A stretch of 64,000 bases of DNA from Methylicorpusculum oleiharenae (GTDB lineage: Bacteria; Pseudomonadota; Gammaproteobacteria; Methylococcales; Methylomonadaceae): assembly GCF_009828925.2 (NCBI RefSeq), contig NZ_WUTY02000001.1:4742492-4806491 (forward strand), written 5' to 3'. This document shows positions 16,673-25,372 of this stretch, in pieces. The position numbers and the translations under genes are program-made. A model generated the notes under the pieces. That model worked only from the letters and a program-made list of their open reading frames with translations, made no database searches and had not been told where the DNA came from. Within the stretch, counting starts at the first letter, position 1, and every line of letters begins with the position of its first letter.

Positions 16673-17689
16673 TTATAGTGCTTGAAGAAACTGCAACAGT
16701 GCATCATCATCCGGTTGGTAACGGTAGCTTGGCTCCCCTGGCGACTGAAGTCTGGCCAAGGCCTTGTTCTTCATCGCCAAGTCGGCCTCTACATACCGAT
16801 GGGTAGTGGTGGTGCTTTCATGTCCCAGCCATAAGGCAATCACGTTAAACGCCACGCCAGACTGTAGCAGATGCATAGCTGTCGTGTGACGGATGGTGTG
16901 AGGCGATATCTTTCGCTTGGACAGACTACTCATCGTCTGGGCGGCAAGCTCGACTGCAATATTGAGTCGCTGGGTAACATTGCAACGAGTCATCGGCTGA
17001 CCATCTCGATTCGGCAGTAACGCGGCATCAGCATCTAATGCTGGATTACGTTTCAACCAAGCTCTGATTTCCTGGACCGTGCTTTTCCATAAAGGTGTCG
17101 AGCGTTGCTTGCGTCCCTTACCACGCAAGTGGACACAAGCCGATTCGCCCATGACGACATCGCCGACTTTGATACCAATGATTTCGGAAACCCGAGCGCC
17201 GGTGTTGTAAAGTAAGGTCAGTAATAGATGGTCGCGCTGGGATGTCCAGGTTTCACCGGGTTGGCCCAATATGGCTAACATCTCCTCGCGGCTCAGAAAA
17301 CCCAGCATGGGTCGTTCGAACCGTTTCATGGGGATACCCAGCGCCTGTTCAATTACGAAAAATGACGATACGTCGCGTCGGGCGGCGAATTTCAAAAATG
17401 CGCGTAAGGCTGTCAGCCTCAAGTTCCGGCTACGCACGGTGTTGTGGCGTTGCAGTTCCAAGTGGTCCAGGAAGGCCAGGATCAAATCCGGGGTAATATC
17501 GGCCAATTTCACTGCCGTTGGCATTTTCCCCAGGCGATGCTGGGTGAAATCCAGGAATAGCAGCATGGCATCCCGATACGAGGCAATCGTGCGCGGACTC
17601 ATGGCGCGTTGATTGACCAGATATTCGGTAAAAAACTGCTGGACCAAAGCCGAGAAGGAGACTGGATGGGGTGCTGTGGCTTCAGTCAT
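16673..17689 (-). CDS. RIT tyrosine recombinase, third gene
   Basis: The preferred start is the ATG at 17689 (MTEATAPH), overlapping the middle gene by eight bases, giving 338 residues. It has the SAM-like N-terminal domain (about 10-100) and the catalytic domain. Active-site residues are recognisable: Arg in NTGARVSEI, Lys in LRGKGRKQR, HTIRHTTA (His-x-x-Arg), His in LGHES and the nucleophile Tyr in THRYVEAD. It is part of the RIT trio, and each member is thought to be needed for movement of the element. Confidence 0.88.
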   Translation of the reverse strand: MTEATAPHPVSFSALVQQFFTEYLVNQRAMSPRTIASYRDAMLLFLDFTQHRLGKMPTAVKLADITPDLILAFLDHLELQRHNTVRSRNLRLTALRAFLKFAARRDVSSFFVIEQALGIPMKRFERPMLGFLSREEMLAILGQPGETWTSQRDHLLLTLLYNTGARVSEIIGIKVGDVVMGESACVHLRGKGRKQRSTPLWKSTVQEIRAWLKRNPALDADAALLPNRDGQPMTRCNVTQRLNIAVELAAQTMSSLSKRKISPHTIRHTTAMHLLQSGVAFNVIALWLGHESTTTTHRYVEADLAMKNKALARLQSPGEPSYRYQPDDDALLQFLQAL

Positions 17690-18659
17690 GACACACCTCC
17701 GGTAACTGCGCAAAGGCTTCAAACCGATTGGCTGCCACGGCCATCAGCTCGGGAATACCCGTCATATACCAGTAAGTATTGGTGACCATGGCATGCCCGA
17801 CATAAGTGGATAAAGCCAGCATCTGTCGGTCGACATCCATGCCTTGTGCCTGCCATAGCAGTATGCGGCGAACAACAAACGTATGGCGCAAGTCGTGAAT
17901 GCGCGGACCATGATGGGCACCGCGATTGATCCAGCCCAATTGCTCACGTAATTGGATAAACACCCGATGAACCTGCCGAGAATCCAGTTTATGCCCGAGG
18001 AGTCGTCCCCGCGTACTGATAAAAAATGGCGTATCGTCCGTGACAGGGATATGGATGTCGCGTTGCGACCGATACTGTTTAAGCGCCTCTACCGTACTGG
18101 GATGAAGCGGTACATAGCGCGATTTGGCAAACTTGGTTTGCCGTATGGCAAGCATGCCAGTCTTTAAGTCGACATCAGAATCCAGTAAATGCAAGGCTTC
18201 GGAAATTCGCAGCCCCGTCGACGCGAGTAACCCGAACAATGTCTCGTAGGTAGCACCCCGCAAGCCTTGAATAAAGGAATCCAGGTTATGCGCGGCGGCC
18301 AGCAAATCGATGATCTCCTGCTCAGTATAAATATGCGGAGCCAAGCGCTGGCCGACTCGGCCAAAGATGCTGTCATCAGGTACCTCGGTGCGCGGTTCAA
18401 ATTGTTGTAGGTAGCGGCAAAAGGAACGCAGATTCTTCAGTCGCCTGGCCCATGTGGCAGGATCATCGCTATGACCCTGGTCTTGCCGTGCCCAGTCTGC
18501 CATCAGCTCGACGGTTAGTGGTTCTTGGGTGTTCAAAGCATCAATATAATGAGCAAAACTGATGATTGAGTAGCCAGGCGAGCGCAAGCCAAAACCTAGT
18601 CGACGCCGTTCACGCAAGTAATTTTCGGCATGGGTTGTCATCGTAATAGGTATATTCAT
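17682..18659 (-). CDS. RIT tyrosine recombinase, middle gene
   Basis: The ATG at 18659 lies six bases after GGGAG and overlaps the stop of the preceding gene as ATGA, so translation should be coupled. It encodes 325 residues. Catalytic residues are Arg in STGLRISEAL, Lys in QTKFAKSRYVPLHP, HDLRHTFVVRR, His in YVGHAMV and Tyr in NTYWYMTG. The region between box I and box II is longer than in XerC/D, as seen in RIT B-type recombinases. Confidence 0.87.
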   Translation of the reverse strand: MNIPITMTTHAENYLRERRRLGFGLRSPGYSIISFAHYIDALNTQEPLTVELMADWARQDQGHSDDPATWARRLKNLRSFCRYLQQFEPRTEVPDDSIFGRVGQRLAPHIYTEQEIIDLLAAAHNLDSFIQGLRGATYETLFGLLASTGLRISEALHLLDSDVDLKTGMLAIRQTKFAKSRYVPLHPSTVEALKQYRSQRDIHIPVTDDTPFFISTRGRLLGHKLDSRQVHRVFIQLREQLGWINRGAHHGPRIHDLRHTFVVRRILLWQAQGMDVDRQMLALSTYVGHAMVTNTYWYMTGIPELMAVAANRFEAFAQLPEVCHD

Positions 18660-19897
18660 GATGCACTCCCAGGCCAAGGCAAGGCGACCGTTGCCAGGTT
18701 CTGGCTGTCGAGTTTGGCATAAACCAGTGTGGTATTGAGCGAGCGATGCCGCAAGACATCCGCCACTTCTTTGAGGGAGCTACCACTCTCCAGGAGTCTG
18801 CTGGCCATGGTATGCCTCAGCAAATGAGACCGCGTGTAGGGCAAGCCCGCTCGCGCATAAGCCTGGCGGATCGACTTCCGGATCAAATCAGGGCCGATAG
18901 GCTGATCGCGTGGCGCTATGTTACGAACGAACACCGCACGGTTACTGGTGGGTGGTCGTTCATACGTCAGGTAATCGGCAATCGCTTGACCGGTGGCCGC
19001 TGGTAAGGGCATGACATCTTCACGCCGTCCCTTGGTGCCATGTAGAGTAATCGTCGCCGCCGACCAATCGATGTCATCCAGGCTAAGATAAGCGACCTCG
19101 CTACTGCGCAGGCCCAGATCCAATGCGCAATGCACGATGGCCGCCGTTCGAAGCGCCGCCAGGCTATCCTGCGTAAGTGCGCTTAGCAAGCATTCTACTT
19201 CGTGCTTGGTCAGCGTTTTCGGTAGCGAGGCTTGTTGCCAGTTGGCCGGAAAACTGGTGACGCCGATCAGATGATGAACTGCATCGCCCAGGGTGGCGCG
19301 ATAGCGAAAATAGCCGCGTAATGCCGAAACCGATGCACCGATACTGGCCGCCACGGAACATCGCGTGCTTTGGCTGGCTATGAACTGCTGAATCTGGTTC
19401 GGTTTGATCTCGGCAATCACCACTTCTCGATCGGCAAACTGCGCCAATAGCAGACAGCGAACGATACCAAGATACTGCTTACGTGTTGTGGCAGCGAGTC
19501 CGCGCACATGGCTCATGTGACCATCGAATCGTCGAAGTTCCTCGTCTACGGGCGTTTGGCCTATCGATGGATCGCCGATGATGGCATTGGCACGCAGGAT
19601 TTTCAGCAAATGTCCCAGCGCCGCATGTAAATCTTTGGCATAAGAAAATGCCGGCTGCTCGCAGCAACAGCTTGGCAGGTGGTCATTTAGAAAATGTTGG
19701 ATTAGCTTTTCATCGATGGTTTTGACATCAATATGGCTTTCGGTGATCCACTGAGCAAAATGCGTCAGTCCGGCAAGGTAATTATCAATGGTGTGGGATG
19801 CATAGCGGCAATCAAACAGGTGCAGCATAAATGCATCAACGAAGGGTGCCAATTGGCTGTCAAACAGCCAATTGCTTGTATGGTGATCAGATTTCAT
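18656..19897 (-). CDS. RIT tyrosine recombinase, first gene
   Basis: The ATG at 19897 (MKSDHHTS) follows AGGAG at five bases and is a better start than the upstream one at 19927. It gives 413 residues with an N-terminal SAM-like domain, a second core-binding region and the catalytic domain. Active-site residues are Arg in GLRSSEVAYL, Lys in GTKGRREDVMPLP, SHLLRHTMAS, His in LRHRSLNTT and Tyr in LVYAKLD. It is transcribed first in the trio, starting about 120 bases inside the right terminal repeat. Confidence 0.88.
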   Translation of the reverse strand: MKSDHHTSNWLFDSQLAPFVDAFMLHLFDCRYASHTIDNYLAGLTHFAQWITESHIDVKTIDEKLIQHFLNDHLPSCCCEQPAFSYAKDLHAALGHLLKILRANAIIGDPSIGQTPVDEELRRFDGHMSHVRGLAATTRKQYLGIVRCLLLAQFADREVVIAEIKPNQIQQFIASQSTRCSVAASIGASVSALRGYFRYRATLGDAVHHLIGVTSFPANWQQASLPKTLTKHEVECLLSALTQDSLAALRTAAIVHCALDLGLRSSEVAYLSLDDIDWSAATITLHGTKGRREDVMPLPAATGQAIADYLTYERPPTSNRAVFVRNIAPRDQPIGPDLIRKSIRQAYARAGLPYTRSHLLRHTMASRLLESGSSLKEVADVLRHRSLNTTLVYAKLDSQNLATVALPWPGSAS

Positions 19898-20019
19898 TCG
19901 AATCTCCTGAGGTGGGTGAGATTCCACTACAGGAGACAGGTAAAACTATGTCAAGCTAATGGCAGAGATAGCGTTCAATATCGCTGACATCGTGCCTTGC
20001 AGACTATAGCCATTTGGAG

Positions 20020-20052
20020 CTATACATAGTTGGGTACTATACATAGGGGTCG
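20020..20052 (-). repeat. RIT right terminal inverted repeat
   Basis: It is the exact complement of the left end (16575-16607), with the same internal duplication. Just outside it, GGTCGT-N6-ACGACC forms a small hairpin (20048-20065). Confidence 0.9.
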
Positions 20053-20401
20053 TTTGCCGACGACCAGATAACAAAATTTTGCTTAGTGCCAGTGACTGCT
20101 TTTAAGTAATATCAAGAGCAGTGTTTAACGGTGTCAAAGCATTTATATCCATCGGTTTATATTTGAAACTGTGGGTGAACTTTAGAACTTCTTCGATTGT
20201 TTGATCAACTGATCAATTTCCCAGTCTTCCTTATCAGACGACCCTATTTCCAGAGGGAAAACTGTTCCTCGAAACGTTAACCCGGCGAGGTATGATTCAG
20301 TTTCGCCTGCCAGCAAATCACTTCAAGAAAGACCAATTTACTGCAAACGACGGTTCTGTAAACTGATAAAATCAGCAGGTTATGACCAAGGGAGTTAAAC
20401 A
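20053..20401. other. intergenic upstream of ihfB-like gene
   Basis: No open frame of note. It lies between the RIT right end and the ihfB-like gene and should hold that gene's promoter, although I cannot single out convincing -35/-10 boxes. Confidence 0.4.
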
Positions 20402-20707
20402 GTGATTAAGTCAGAACTGGTAAATGCGCTCAATGAGAAATTAGCTGAACTTTCGATAAAAGATGTAGATTTGGCCATCAATTGCATGCTGGCCCAGATG
20501 GTAGATGCATTAGTCCAGGGCCAACGCATCGAAATCAGGGGTTTTGGTAGTTTTGATCTGCATCATCGGACTGCCCGACTTGCCCGAAACCCTAAATCGG
20601 GTGAAAGGATTAATTTACCGGCTAAAGTAGTTATTCATTTCAAACCCGGCAAGGAATTGAGAGACCGCGTGGATGCAGCGCGCGCTCAATGCGACATCAA
20701 GGAATGA
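20402..20707 (+). CDS. ihfB: integration host factor beta subunit-like DNA-bending protein
   Basis: A GTG start preceded by AAGGGAG gives 101 residues, the normal length for the HU/IHF family. The fold signature [15 protein letters not shown], the intercalating proline region [15 protein letters not shown] and the [12 protein letters not shown] tail match IhfB more closely than HU. IhfB pairs with IhfA to bend DNA sharply at recombination, replication and promoter sites. In many relatives ihfB follows rpsA. Here it stands alone near mobile elements, so it could be a second, element-associated copy. Confidence 0.85.
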   Translation: MIKSELVNALNEKLAELSIKDVDLAINCMLAQMVDALVQGQRIEIRGFGSFDLHHRTARLARNPKSGERINLPAKVVIHFKPGKELRDRVDAARAQCDIKE

Positions 20708-21159
20708 ACTGCTTTATTTGGACAACTAATCCGACCCGAATGCGTTCACTGCTCATTTGTCGTGCTGTCTTACATTATTTTCATTACTCCCGATCACCGC
20801 CAACCAGCATCGGCATGAGCCATTAGTAATTAAAGCGCCGCTCACCGATTTCCCAACCGACCACGCGCGCGGATTATCGGCTGGAAGCCATCGCCAGCCA
20901 CGCTTATTTTTTGTCGGTTTTGGGTCGACCGCCGACGATCAAAAACAAAAATACGCCCATGGCCAATGGTTGCTTTTGAATAGTTTCAAATGTCAGTTTT
21001 ATTTCGTTGGCAGTCTATCAAACCGATTAAAATCGTTACCCTCGAATATCCGTTTTATCAATCTTCCGGTTCACGCTACTCATCAACTTTAGCTCAATCA
21101 GCCTAACCCACCAACACTTATCTCTGTGAGTCATTGATCAGCTTGTTTTTCGCGGTCAT
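20708..21159. other. intergenic, no recognised gene
   Basis: A 111-codon plus frame (20757-21092) lacks a ribosome-binding site and looks compositionally random. The GTCGGTTTTGG word occurs near 20910 and also near 155, which may be chance. Nothing else is evident. Confidence 0.35.
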
Positions 21160-21282
21160 TTAGTCGCGATTAATTTGTCCGCTTGATTCATGATGATTGG
21201 GATCATGTCGATTTTGTCCCTTGGTATTTTCACAGCCCCAAAGGATCACCAGAATCAAAAGCATGAGTGCGGCGGGTTTCAT
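21160..21282 (-). CDS. small lipoprotein
   Basis: The second of two adjacent ATGs (21282) lies six bases after AAGGAG and gives a 40-residue peptide: MKPAALMLLILVILWGC then ENTKGQNRHDPNHHESSGQINRD. The hydrophobic stretch ending in LWGC is a lipobox, so Cys would be lipid-modified and the remaining ~23 polar residues exposed in the periplasm. It resembles entericidin-sized lipoproteins but shows no family motif. Confidence 0.6.
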   Translation of the reverse strand: MKPAALMLLILVILWGCENTKGQNRHDPNHHESSGQINRD

Positions 21283-21285
21283 CAT

Positions 21286-21750
21286 CGTCTCCTTGGTCAA
21301 GGGCTGGCACAGACAAATAAGATAACAGAGTCTGACGGACCGCACCCTGAAATTCACACAAAAGTAGCAGGATCAGGTGGGACTGGTAAGGTAAGATCGG
21401 TAAATATGAACATTTGTTTTCGAGCGTTTACTGAATTGCAGGAGTGACGGTAACTGGGGCAGGAATGACTGGACGTTTTCGGCTTTTGACACTCGCCACG
21501 CAGTCTGTGCTTGATCGGCATCAAAAGGCTCTTGGTTGCGTTAATAGCCCTCTGTGTCAGGATAGTTATCACCCCGCACATGCTAATTGACGCCGGACAG
21601 CTTGTCTGAGTCTGGAAGCCCTGGCTAGCGTTGGCCTGTCACCGCCGTGTGGCCTGGATTCGCTTCGCTTACGCGGTCTAACGGCTCCGGTATTCCCTGC
21701 CGGAATGACGAGGTTGCTGTCCTGTCACGACTTCCGCGAACTATGCCATT
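21286..21750. other. intergenic, boundary region of the ICE-like segment
   Basis: No gene is supported. The segment separates the lipoprotein from the terminator of the ICE operon. I looked for a copy of the tRNA-Asn 3' end that could mark an attachment site and did not see one. Confidence 0.35.
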
Positions 21751-21772
21751 AAAAATGGCCCCTTACGGGGCC
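21751..21772 (-). terminator. rho-independent terminator of the ICE operon
   Basis: Read on the minus strand, GGCCCCGTAAGGGGCC is followed by ATTTTTA. The 6-bp GC stem with a 4-base loop and T-run lies just after the stop of the last minus-strand gene. Confidence 0.85.
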
Positions 21773-21777
21773 GGGTG

Positions 21778-21966
21778 TTAGCGAGGTGAATACCCCTTCT
21801 GTGACAATGCGGATTGTAAACCCGCTATCGCGTTTCTCATGCGTTCGGCTTCGTCCGAGTTGACTGCATGATCGCTGAGGGCCTGCCAGCCCAGCCTTTT
21901 AACCAGCTGTGCCAGCGCCCAGGCGTCTTGATCGTTGAGTTCTAAAGTCAGGGTCACCGTCATCAT
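21778..21966 (-). CDS. small conserved ICE protein of unknown function
   Basis: The ATG at 21966 lies seven bases after AAAGGAGG, giving 62 residues (MMTVTLTLELNDQDAWALAQLVKRLGWQ...). The sequence suggests a short strand followed by helices and contains no catalytic motif. Proteins of this look are common in ICE accessory operons (DUF7706-like). It is the last gene before the operon terminator. Confidence 0.65.
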   Translation of the reverse strand: MMTVTLTLELNDQDAWALAQLVKRLGWQALSDHAVNSDEAERMRNAIAGLQSALSQKGYSPR

Positions 21967-21991
21967 AAAATGGCCTCCTTTGACTGAGCAG

Positions 21992-22414
21992 TTAATATTC
22001 ACTGGGTAATAACAGGATCCGGTGCTCCCCCTCTTCGATCAGGAATAAACGCCAGTCCCCTGGGTGCAGATCGGTATAGAAGAGCTCGAAGCTGGCGAGC
22101 GTCACGTCATTGCCGTCCGTGACGGTGATGACCGCCGTTTTATCGGGGTTGACCGTCAATGACAGTGCCCCAAAGGCCTGTTGCTGGACTGCCAGGAACG
22201 GGGCTATTTCCAGCGCGACAGTATCGAGCAGCCAATAGGCGCCTTGTTTGCCGCCATGTTCGGCCAGGTACTTGACGCCATCGGTATACAGCAGCGTGGG
22301 ATTGAAAGGATGCCGGTACCAGCGCTCGGTACCGGTGAATTGGTTTAATGATGAACGGGATGCCGCGGCATCCCGTTCGGGTTGGCCAGGTTGTTCAGGG
22401 TTGGCTTCTGTCAT
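21992..22414 (-). CDS. DUF6876-like ICE protein
   Basis: The ATG at 22414, with GGAG at seven bases, gives 140 residues. After a low-complexity start, the body (LNQFTGTERWYRHPF.P.LLYTDGVKYLAEHGGKQGAYWLLD) matches a DUF6876-type protein found on plasmids and conjugative elements next to DUF932 genes. The function is unknown. The leader holds a hairpin (GGCACAC..GTGTTCC) resembling those before neighbouring genes. Confidence 0.65.
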   Translation of the reverse strand: MTEANPEQPGQPERDAAASRSSLNQFTGTERWYRHPFNPTLLYTDGVKYLAEHGGKQGAYWLLDTVALEIAPFLAVQQQAFGALSLTVNPDKTAVITVTDGNDVTLASFELFYTDLHPGDWRLFLIEEGEHRILLLPSEY

Positions 22415-22497
22415 GGTGTTGCTCCACGGTTGGAAAAGGCGGGAACACACGTTTCCCCGAAACCAGGGATCGGTGTGCCCCGGTTGGGTTGATGACA

Positions 22498-23316
22498 CTA
22501 CGCTTTCAAGGCTTGCATGGCTTCAGCCAGGGTCCACAGCGCTTTATTCAGCCGCACATCGCCGTCAATGCCATTGATCTGGCGGGTGCGGGTGACTTTG
22601 CCCTGCTGATTGAGCCGCGGAAGACCGCCTTTGAGCAGATTTTCCTGAACCACGTTGAAGGTGGTCCATAAATCATCACCGGCATCGGCCGAGCGTCTGC
22701 GTCTCAGTACCGCCTGCTCGGTTGGTTTCGCATCGGTTTCACTGAAGCGTAAGGGCAAGGCGGCGTGGGCAAAGGCCTGTTGTTCAGCCTCGGATAAGCG
22801 CAATGCCGACATGTCGGCTTTGGCAGCGCTGATCCGGTCAAAGTTAGCGAGCACCTGATAAGCGCCCTCAATGACATTGTCCACCACCTGACCGCAGTGC
22901 CGGACGCGGATATCGTGGTATTGATCGCCACAGACCATGCCGTTTTGGCACACATACCGGAAACAGCCGGCCAGCATTTGATAGGAACTGGAGCCGTCAT
23001 GTGAATTCAGTAAGATGATTTCATTGGCGGCATCGTCTGCTTCAATTTGACTGGCATGGCGCAGCCGGAGCATGTGTTTGGCAAAGCCCTGACGGGAATC
23101 ATCCCGCACCAGGGCCTGGGTCGCCATGAACGGCTGAAAGCCTTCTTTTCGAAGGGCCGTCAAGACCACACGGGTCGGGATATGGGCATAGCGGTCGGAC
23201 CGCGATTCATGGGCAGTATCGGCATAAATCGAAGGAACGACCGTACGTAATTGTTCATCGGTCAAAGGCAGGTGTGAACGCAGCAGCTGACCGTTGGTAA
23301 AGCGTGAAGCTAACAT
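22498..23316 (-). CDS. DUF932 domain protein
   Basis: The 272-residue protein begins seven bases after GGAG. The features RYAHIPTRVVLTALRKEGFQPFMATQALVRD, KHMLRLRH, EIILLNSHDGSSSYQMLAGCFRYVCQNGMVCGD and VIEGAYQVL are characteristic of DUF932, a family confined largely to plasmids, phages and ICEs. Its role is unproven; maintenance or anti-defence functions have been suggested. The 90-base leader contains a perfect 9-bp stem (CCTGGGCAT / ATGCCCAGG). Confidence 0.88.
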   Translation of the reverse strand: MLASRFTNGQLLRSHLPLTDEQLRTVVPSIYADTAHESRSDRYAHIPTRVVLTALRKEGFQPFMATQALVRDDSRQGFAKHMLRLRHASQIEADDAANEIILLNSHDGSSSYQMLAGCFRYVCQNGMVCGDQYHDIRVRHCGQVVDNVIEGAYQVLANFDRISAAKADMSALRLSEAEQQAFAHAALPLRFSETDAKPTEQAVLRRRRSADAGDDLWTTFNVVQENLLKGGLPRLNQQGKVTRTRQINGIDGDVRLNKALWTLAEAMQALKA

Positions 23317-23410
23317 GGGTAGTCTCCAGTCAACCTGGGCATTACCGCCCCACTGGGACCGGATGCCCAGGGGGTTAAAAAATAACAGCGGTGTTCGGGG
23401 TTAAACCCGG

Positions 23411-23884
23411 TTACAACAAGCCGTTTTCAGCAAAGGAATACACCGATTCACCGATAATGAAGTGATCGAGTAATTTGACATCGATCAACGCCAGGGCGTT
23501 TTTCAATTTGTCGGTAATGGTTCTATCGGCCTGGCTGGGTTCTGCCTTGCCGGACGGATGATTATGGGCCACGATCATGGCGGCGGCATTGTGCTGCAAT
23601 ACCGCTTTGATGACTTCCCGTGGATAGACAGAGGCGCCGTCAATCGTGCCCCGGAACAGTTCATCCACCGCCAGCACTTGGTGTTGGCTATTTAAAAACA
23701 CGCAGACAAAGACTTCATGTTCGTATTGTGCCAATTGCAATTTAAGGTATTCCGCCGCCTTGGCCGGTTCGGTCAGGGGGTTGCCGGTGCAAAAATGGCG
23801 TTTGAACAGCGCGGTGGCAGCACCGAGTACATCGGCTTCTGTGGCTTTACGGTAAGCACCGTTGCTTTCTTGAATGTATAACAT
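23411..23884 (-). CDS. radC: RadC-type JAB domain protein
   Basis: The ATG at 23884 (MLYIQESNGAYRKA) follows GGGAGA and gives 157 residues. It has the JAB1/MPN metalloprotease-like fold of RadC with the metal motif AHNHPSGKAEPSQAD and the partner glutamate in the preceding strands. Chromosomal RadC has an extra N-terminal helix-hairpin-helix region. This short form is the version carried by ICEs and plasmids. The original DNA repair role is disputed. A structured leader of about 90 bases precedes it. Confidence 0.87.
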   Translation of the reverse strand: MLYIQESNGAYRKATEADVLGAATALFKRHFCTGNPLTEPAKAAEYLKLQLAQYEHEVFVCVFLNSQHQVLAVDELFRGTIDGASVYPREVIKAVLQHNAAAMIVAHNHPSGKAEPSQADRTITDKLKNALALIDVKLLDHFIIGESVYSFAENGLL

Positions 23885-24040
23885 GGGGGTTCTCCCGGGA
23901 TTGAATGACACCGAAGCACACCGCACGTCCGCAACGCGAGGACTGTGTTGCCCCGGTTGGGTGGTTAAAATGGCTCACACTGAAGCAATCCAGATAAGCC
24001 GGTTTCCAAGACCGATCAGATGTCGACCGGATGGCTTGAT

Positions 24041-24493
24041 TTAGAGGTCTAGCCAGGGCTGAGCCGGCTTGACCGTATACCACTCGTTGCCGGTTGGCGC
24101 ATCGTGGTGAAAGTTCTGCAGGCGGACAGTGCCGTCTTCAGTGACGAAGACCTTGAAGGTGCAGTCGGTAGCGGGCAGGATGTTGGCCAAAAACCGGGCA
24201 CCAGTGTCGGCCTCAAAGTCCTTAAAACCGTTGCGGCTGCGCCATCCGAAGTGAGTCACTTCGGCATGCCAATAGCCTGAGGGATTGAGCGTATTGAGGA
24301 GCACGGTTAACTGTTCGGTTAACGCAGCCCATTCATAGGCGATAAGATCAGGGTCTTCACAGCCTTTGGCAAAGCCTTGATCGACATCGGCCGCAGCGCC
24401 TATTTCAACTAGCAGGTGGGCCTGCTGTTGAGCCAGTGCTCCCGTATCCCACACCAAACAGGGTTCAGAATCAGTCAATTGATGGCCGTTCAT
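24041..24493 (-). CDS. hypothetical ICE protein
   Basis: The ATG at 24493 is placed six bases after GGAG and yields 150 residues. The N-terminal half is acidic and helical (AHLLVEIGAAADVDQGFAKGCEDPDLIAYEWAALTEQL). The C-terminal half looks like beta strands with aromatic residues. I do not recognise the family. A long hairpin-rich leader lies upstream (24494-25168). Confidence 0.6.
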   Translation of the reverse strand: MNGHQLTDSEPCLVWDTGALAQQQAHLLVEIGAAADVDQGFAKGCEDPDLIAYEWAALTEQLTVLLNTLNPSGYWHAEVTHFGWRSRNGFKDFEADTGARFLANILPATDCTFKVFVTEDGTVRLQNFHHDAPTGNEWYTVKPAQPWLDL

Positions 24494-25168
24494 AAGCATC
24501 TCCAATTCAGATTTAAAATCGAAGAACGCCGTTCCCCGCAGACCGGGAAATGCGTTCCCGATGGGGTTGAAAAAAAGTGTCTGCGGCAATTCCCACAGGA
24601 ATCGGCAACCGGCATGGCAGACGCGCGGTTACTAAAGGTCTCACTGAAACGCAGTGAGCACGGGTAAAGCCTTGAGTGTGGGTAACGGTTTTTTCCCACT
24701 GCCCTGCCCTCTTGGGCAAGCCCTTCGGAAAAAACCGGGTGTACAGGCGATCTCAAGTCGGCCTGTACACCGTTGGGGTGGTAAAACAAGGTCAATTGCC
24801 ATGGCGGTCTGTCACATGACAGGCGCTCATGCCTTACTCAGGTCGAAATGATCGACCGGCCACTCTGTAACTGCATGAGCCTGGTTTCCCGTTGTTTAAC
24901 CTGAACTCACGGCGGTCTGACTGGATTATCGAGTGTTCTCAGCGCCTATTCAGTGGGCACGGTCTACCGCACAAAAGGTTCCATCACATACCGACGATGG
25001 CAGTCGGTGGGGTCAGGAAGCAACGCATTGATGCGCGTTTTCCCAGAAGGTCCTGCCGATACAAACCGGTAAGACCTTCTGCGAAAAGAGCACGGCTACA
25101 GGTCAGGGAGCGCTACCGCAAACCGCAACCTTCATCCCTGAGGGTTGGCGGGCGCCGGTAGCGCTGGG
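24494..25168 (-). promoter_or_regulatory. hairpin-rich non-coding leader region
   Basis: No gene is supported in these 675 bases, but several perfect stems are present. They are GGTTTTTTCC/GGAAAAAACC (near 24688-24737), GGTGTACAGG/CCTGTACACC (near 24739-24771), CTCACTG/CAGTGAG (near 24641-24660), AGAAGGTC/GACCTTCT (near 25045-25082) and AGCGCTACCG/CGGTAGCGCT (near 25109-25165). Minus-strand motifs of the form TTTTAACCC or TTTTACCACCCC precede several stems, as they do before neighbouring genes. The segment 24545-24670 recurs at 25880-26035. It could carry cis-acting RNA structures or small RNAs. Confidence 0.6.
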
Positions 25169-25351
25169 TTAAAAGGGAATCGCCCGTTCCAGGGCGGTGT
25201 AACAAAACGGGCCGGCATAGACGTCATCTGGCATCAAGACGGCGGCACACCACTCAGGTTGCTGAATTAAGGTTGCAAGCGCAGCGTTAAAAAAGCCGTC
25301 CTGATCGGTTTTGTCGCCAAACCGGGTACGGATCATGACCGGGGCATCCAT
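25169..25351 (-). CDS. small hypothetical ICE protein
   Basis: A 60-residue product starts at the ATG at 25351, with GTGAGGT upstream, 21 bases after the DUF3577 gene. It is mildly acidic (DKTDQDGFFNAALATLIQQPEWCAAVLMPDDVYAGPFCYTALE) and has no recognised motif. Its spacing and site suggest it is translated with DUF3577. Confidence 0.55.
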   Translation of the reverse strand: MDAPVMIRTRFGDKTDQDGFFNAALATLIQQPEWCAAVLMPDDVYAGPFCYTALERAIPF

Positions 25352-25372
25352 CGCGTTGACCTCACGGCAGGC

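Larger units (their letters stand above)
16575..20052 (-). mobile_element. RIT (recombinase-in-trio) element
   Basis: Three adjacent, overlapping tyrosine recombinase genes in one direction, and nothing else, are flanked by identical 33-bp inverted repeats (16575-16607 and 20020-20052). This is the definition of RIT elements, whose transposition mechanism is poorly known. The element is 3478 bp and all three genes appear intact, so it may be functional or recently active. Confidence 0.9.

Noticed and set aside
20757-21092. 111-codon plus-strand gene
   Set aside because: No ribosome-binding site, no family resemblance and no repeat or operon support.
21286-21750. ICE attachment site (copy of tRNA 3' end)
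   Set aside because: I found no stretch matching the 3' end of tRNA-Asn, -Arg or -Ser in this region.
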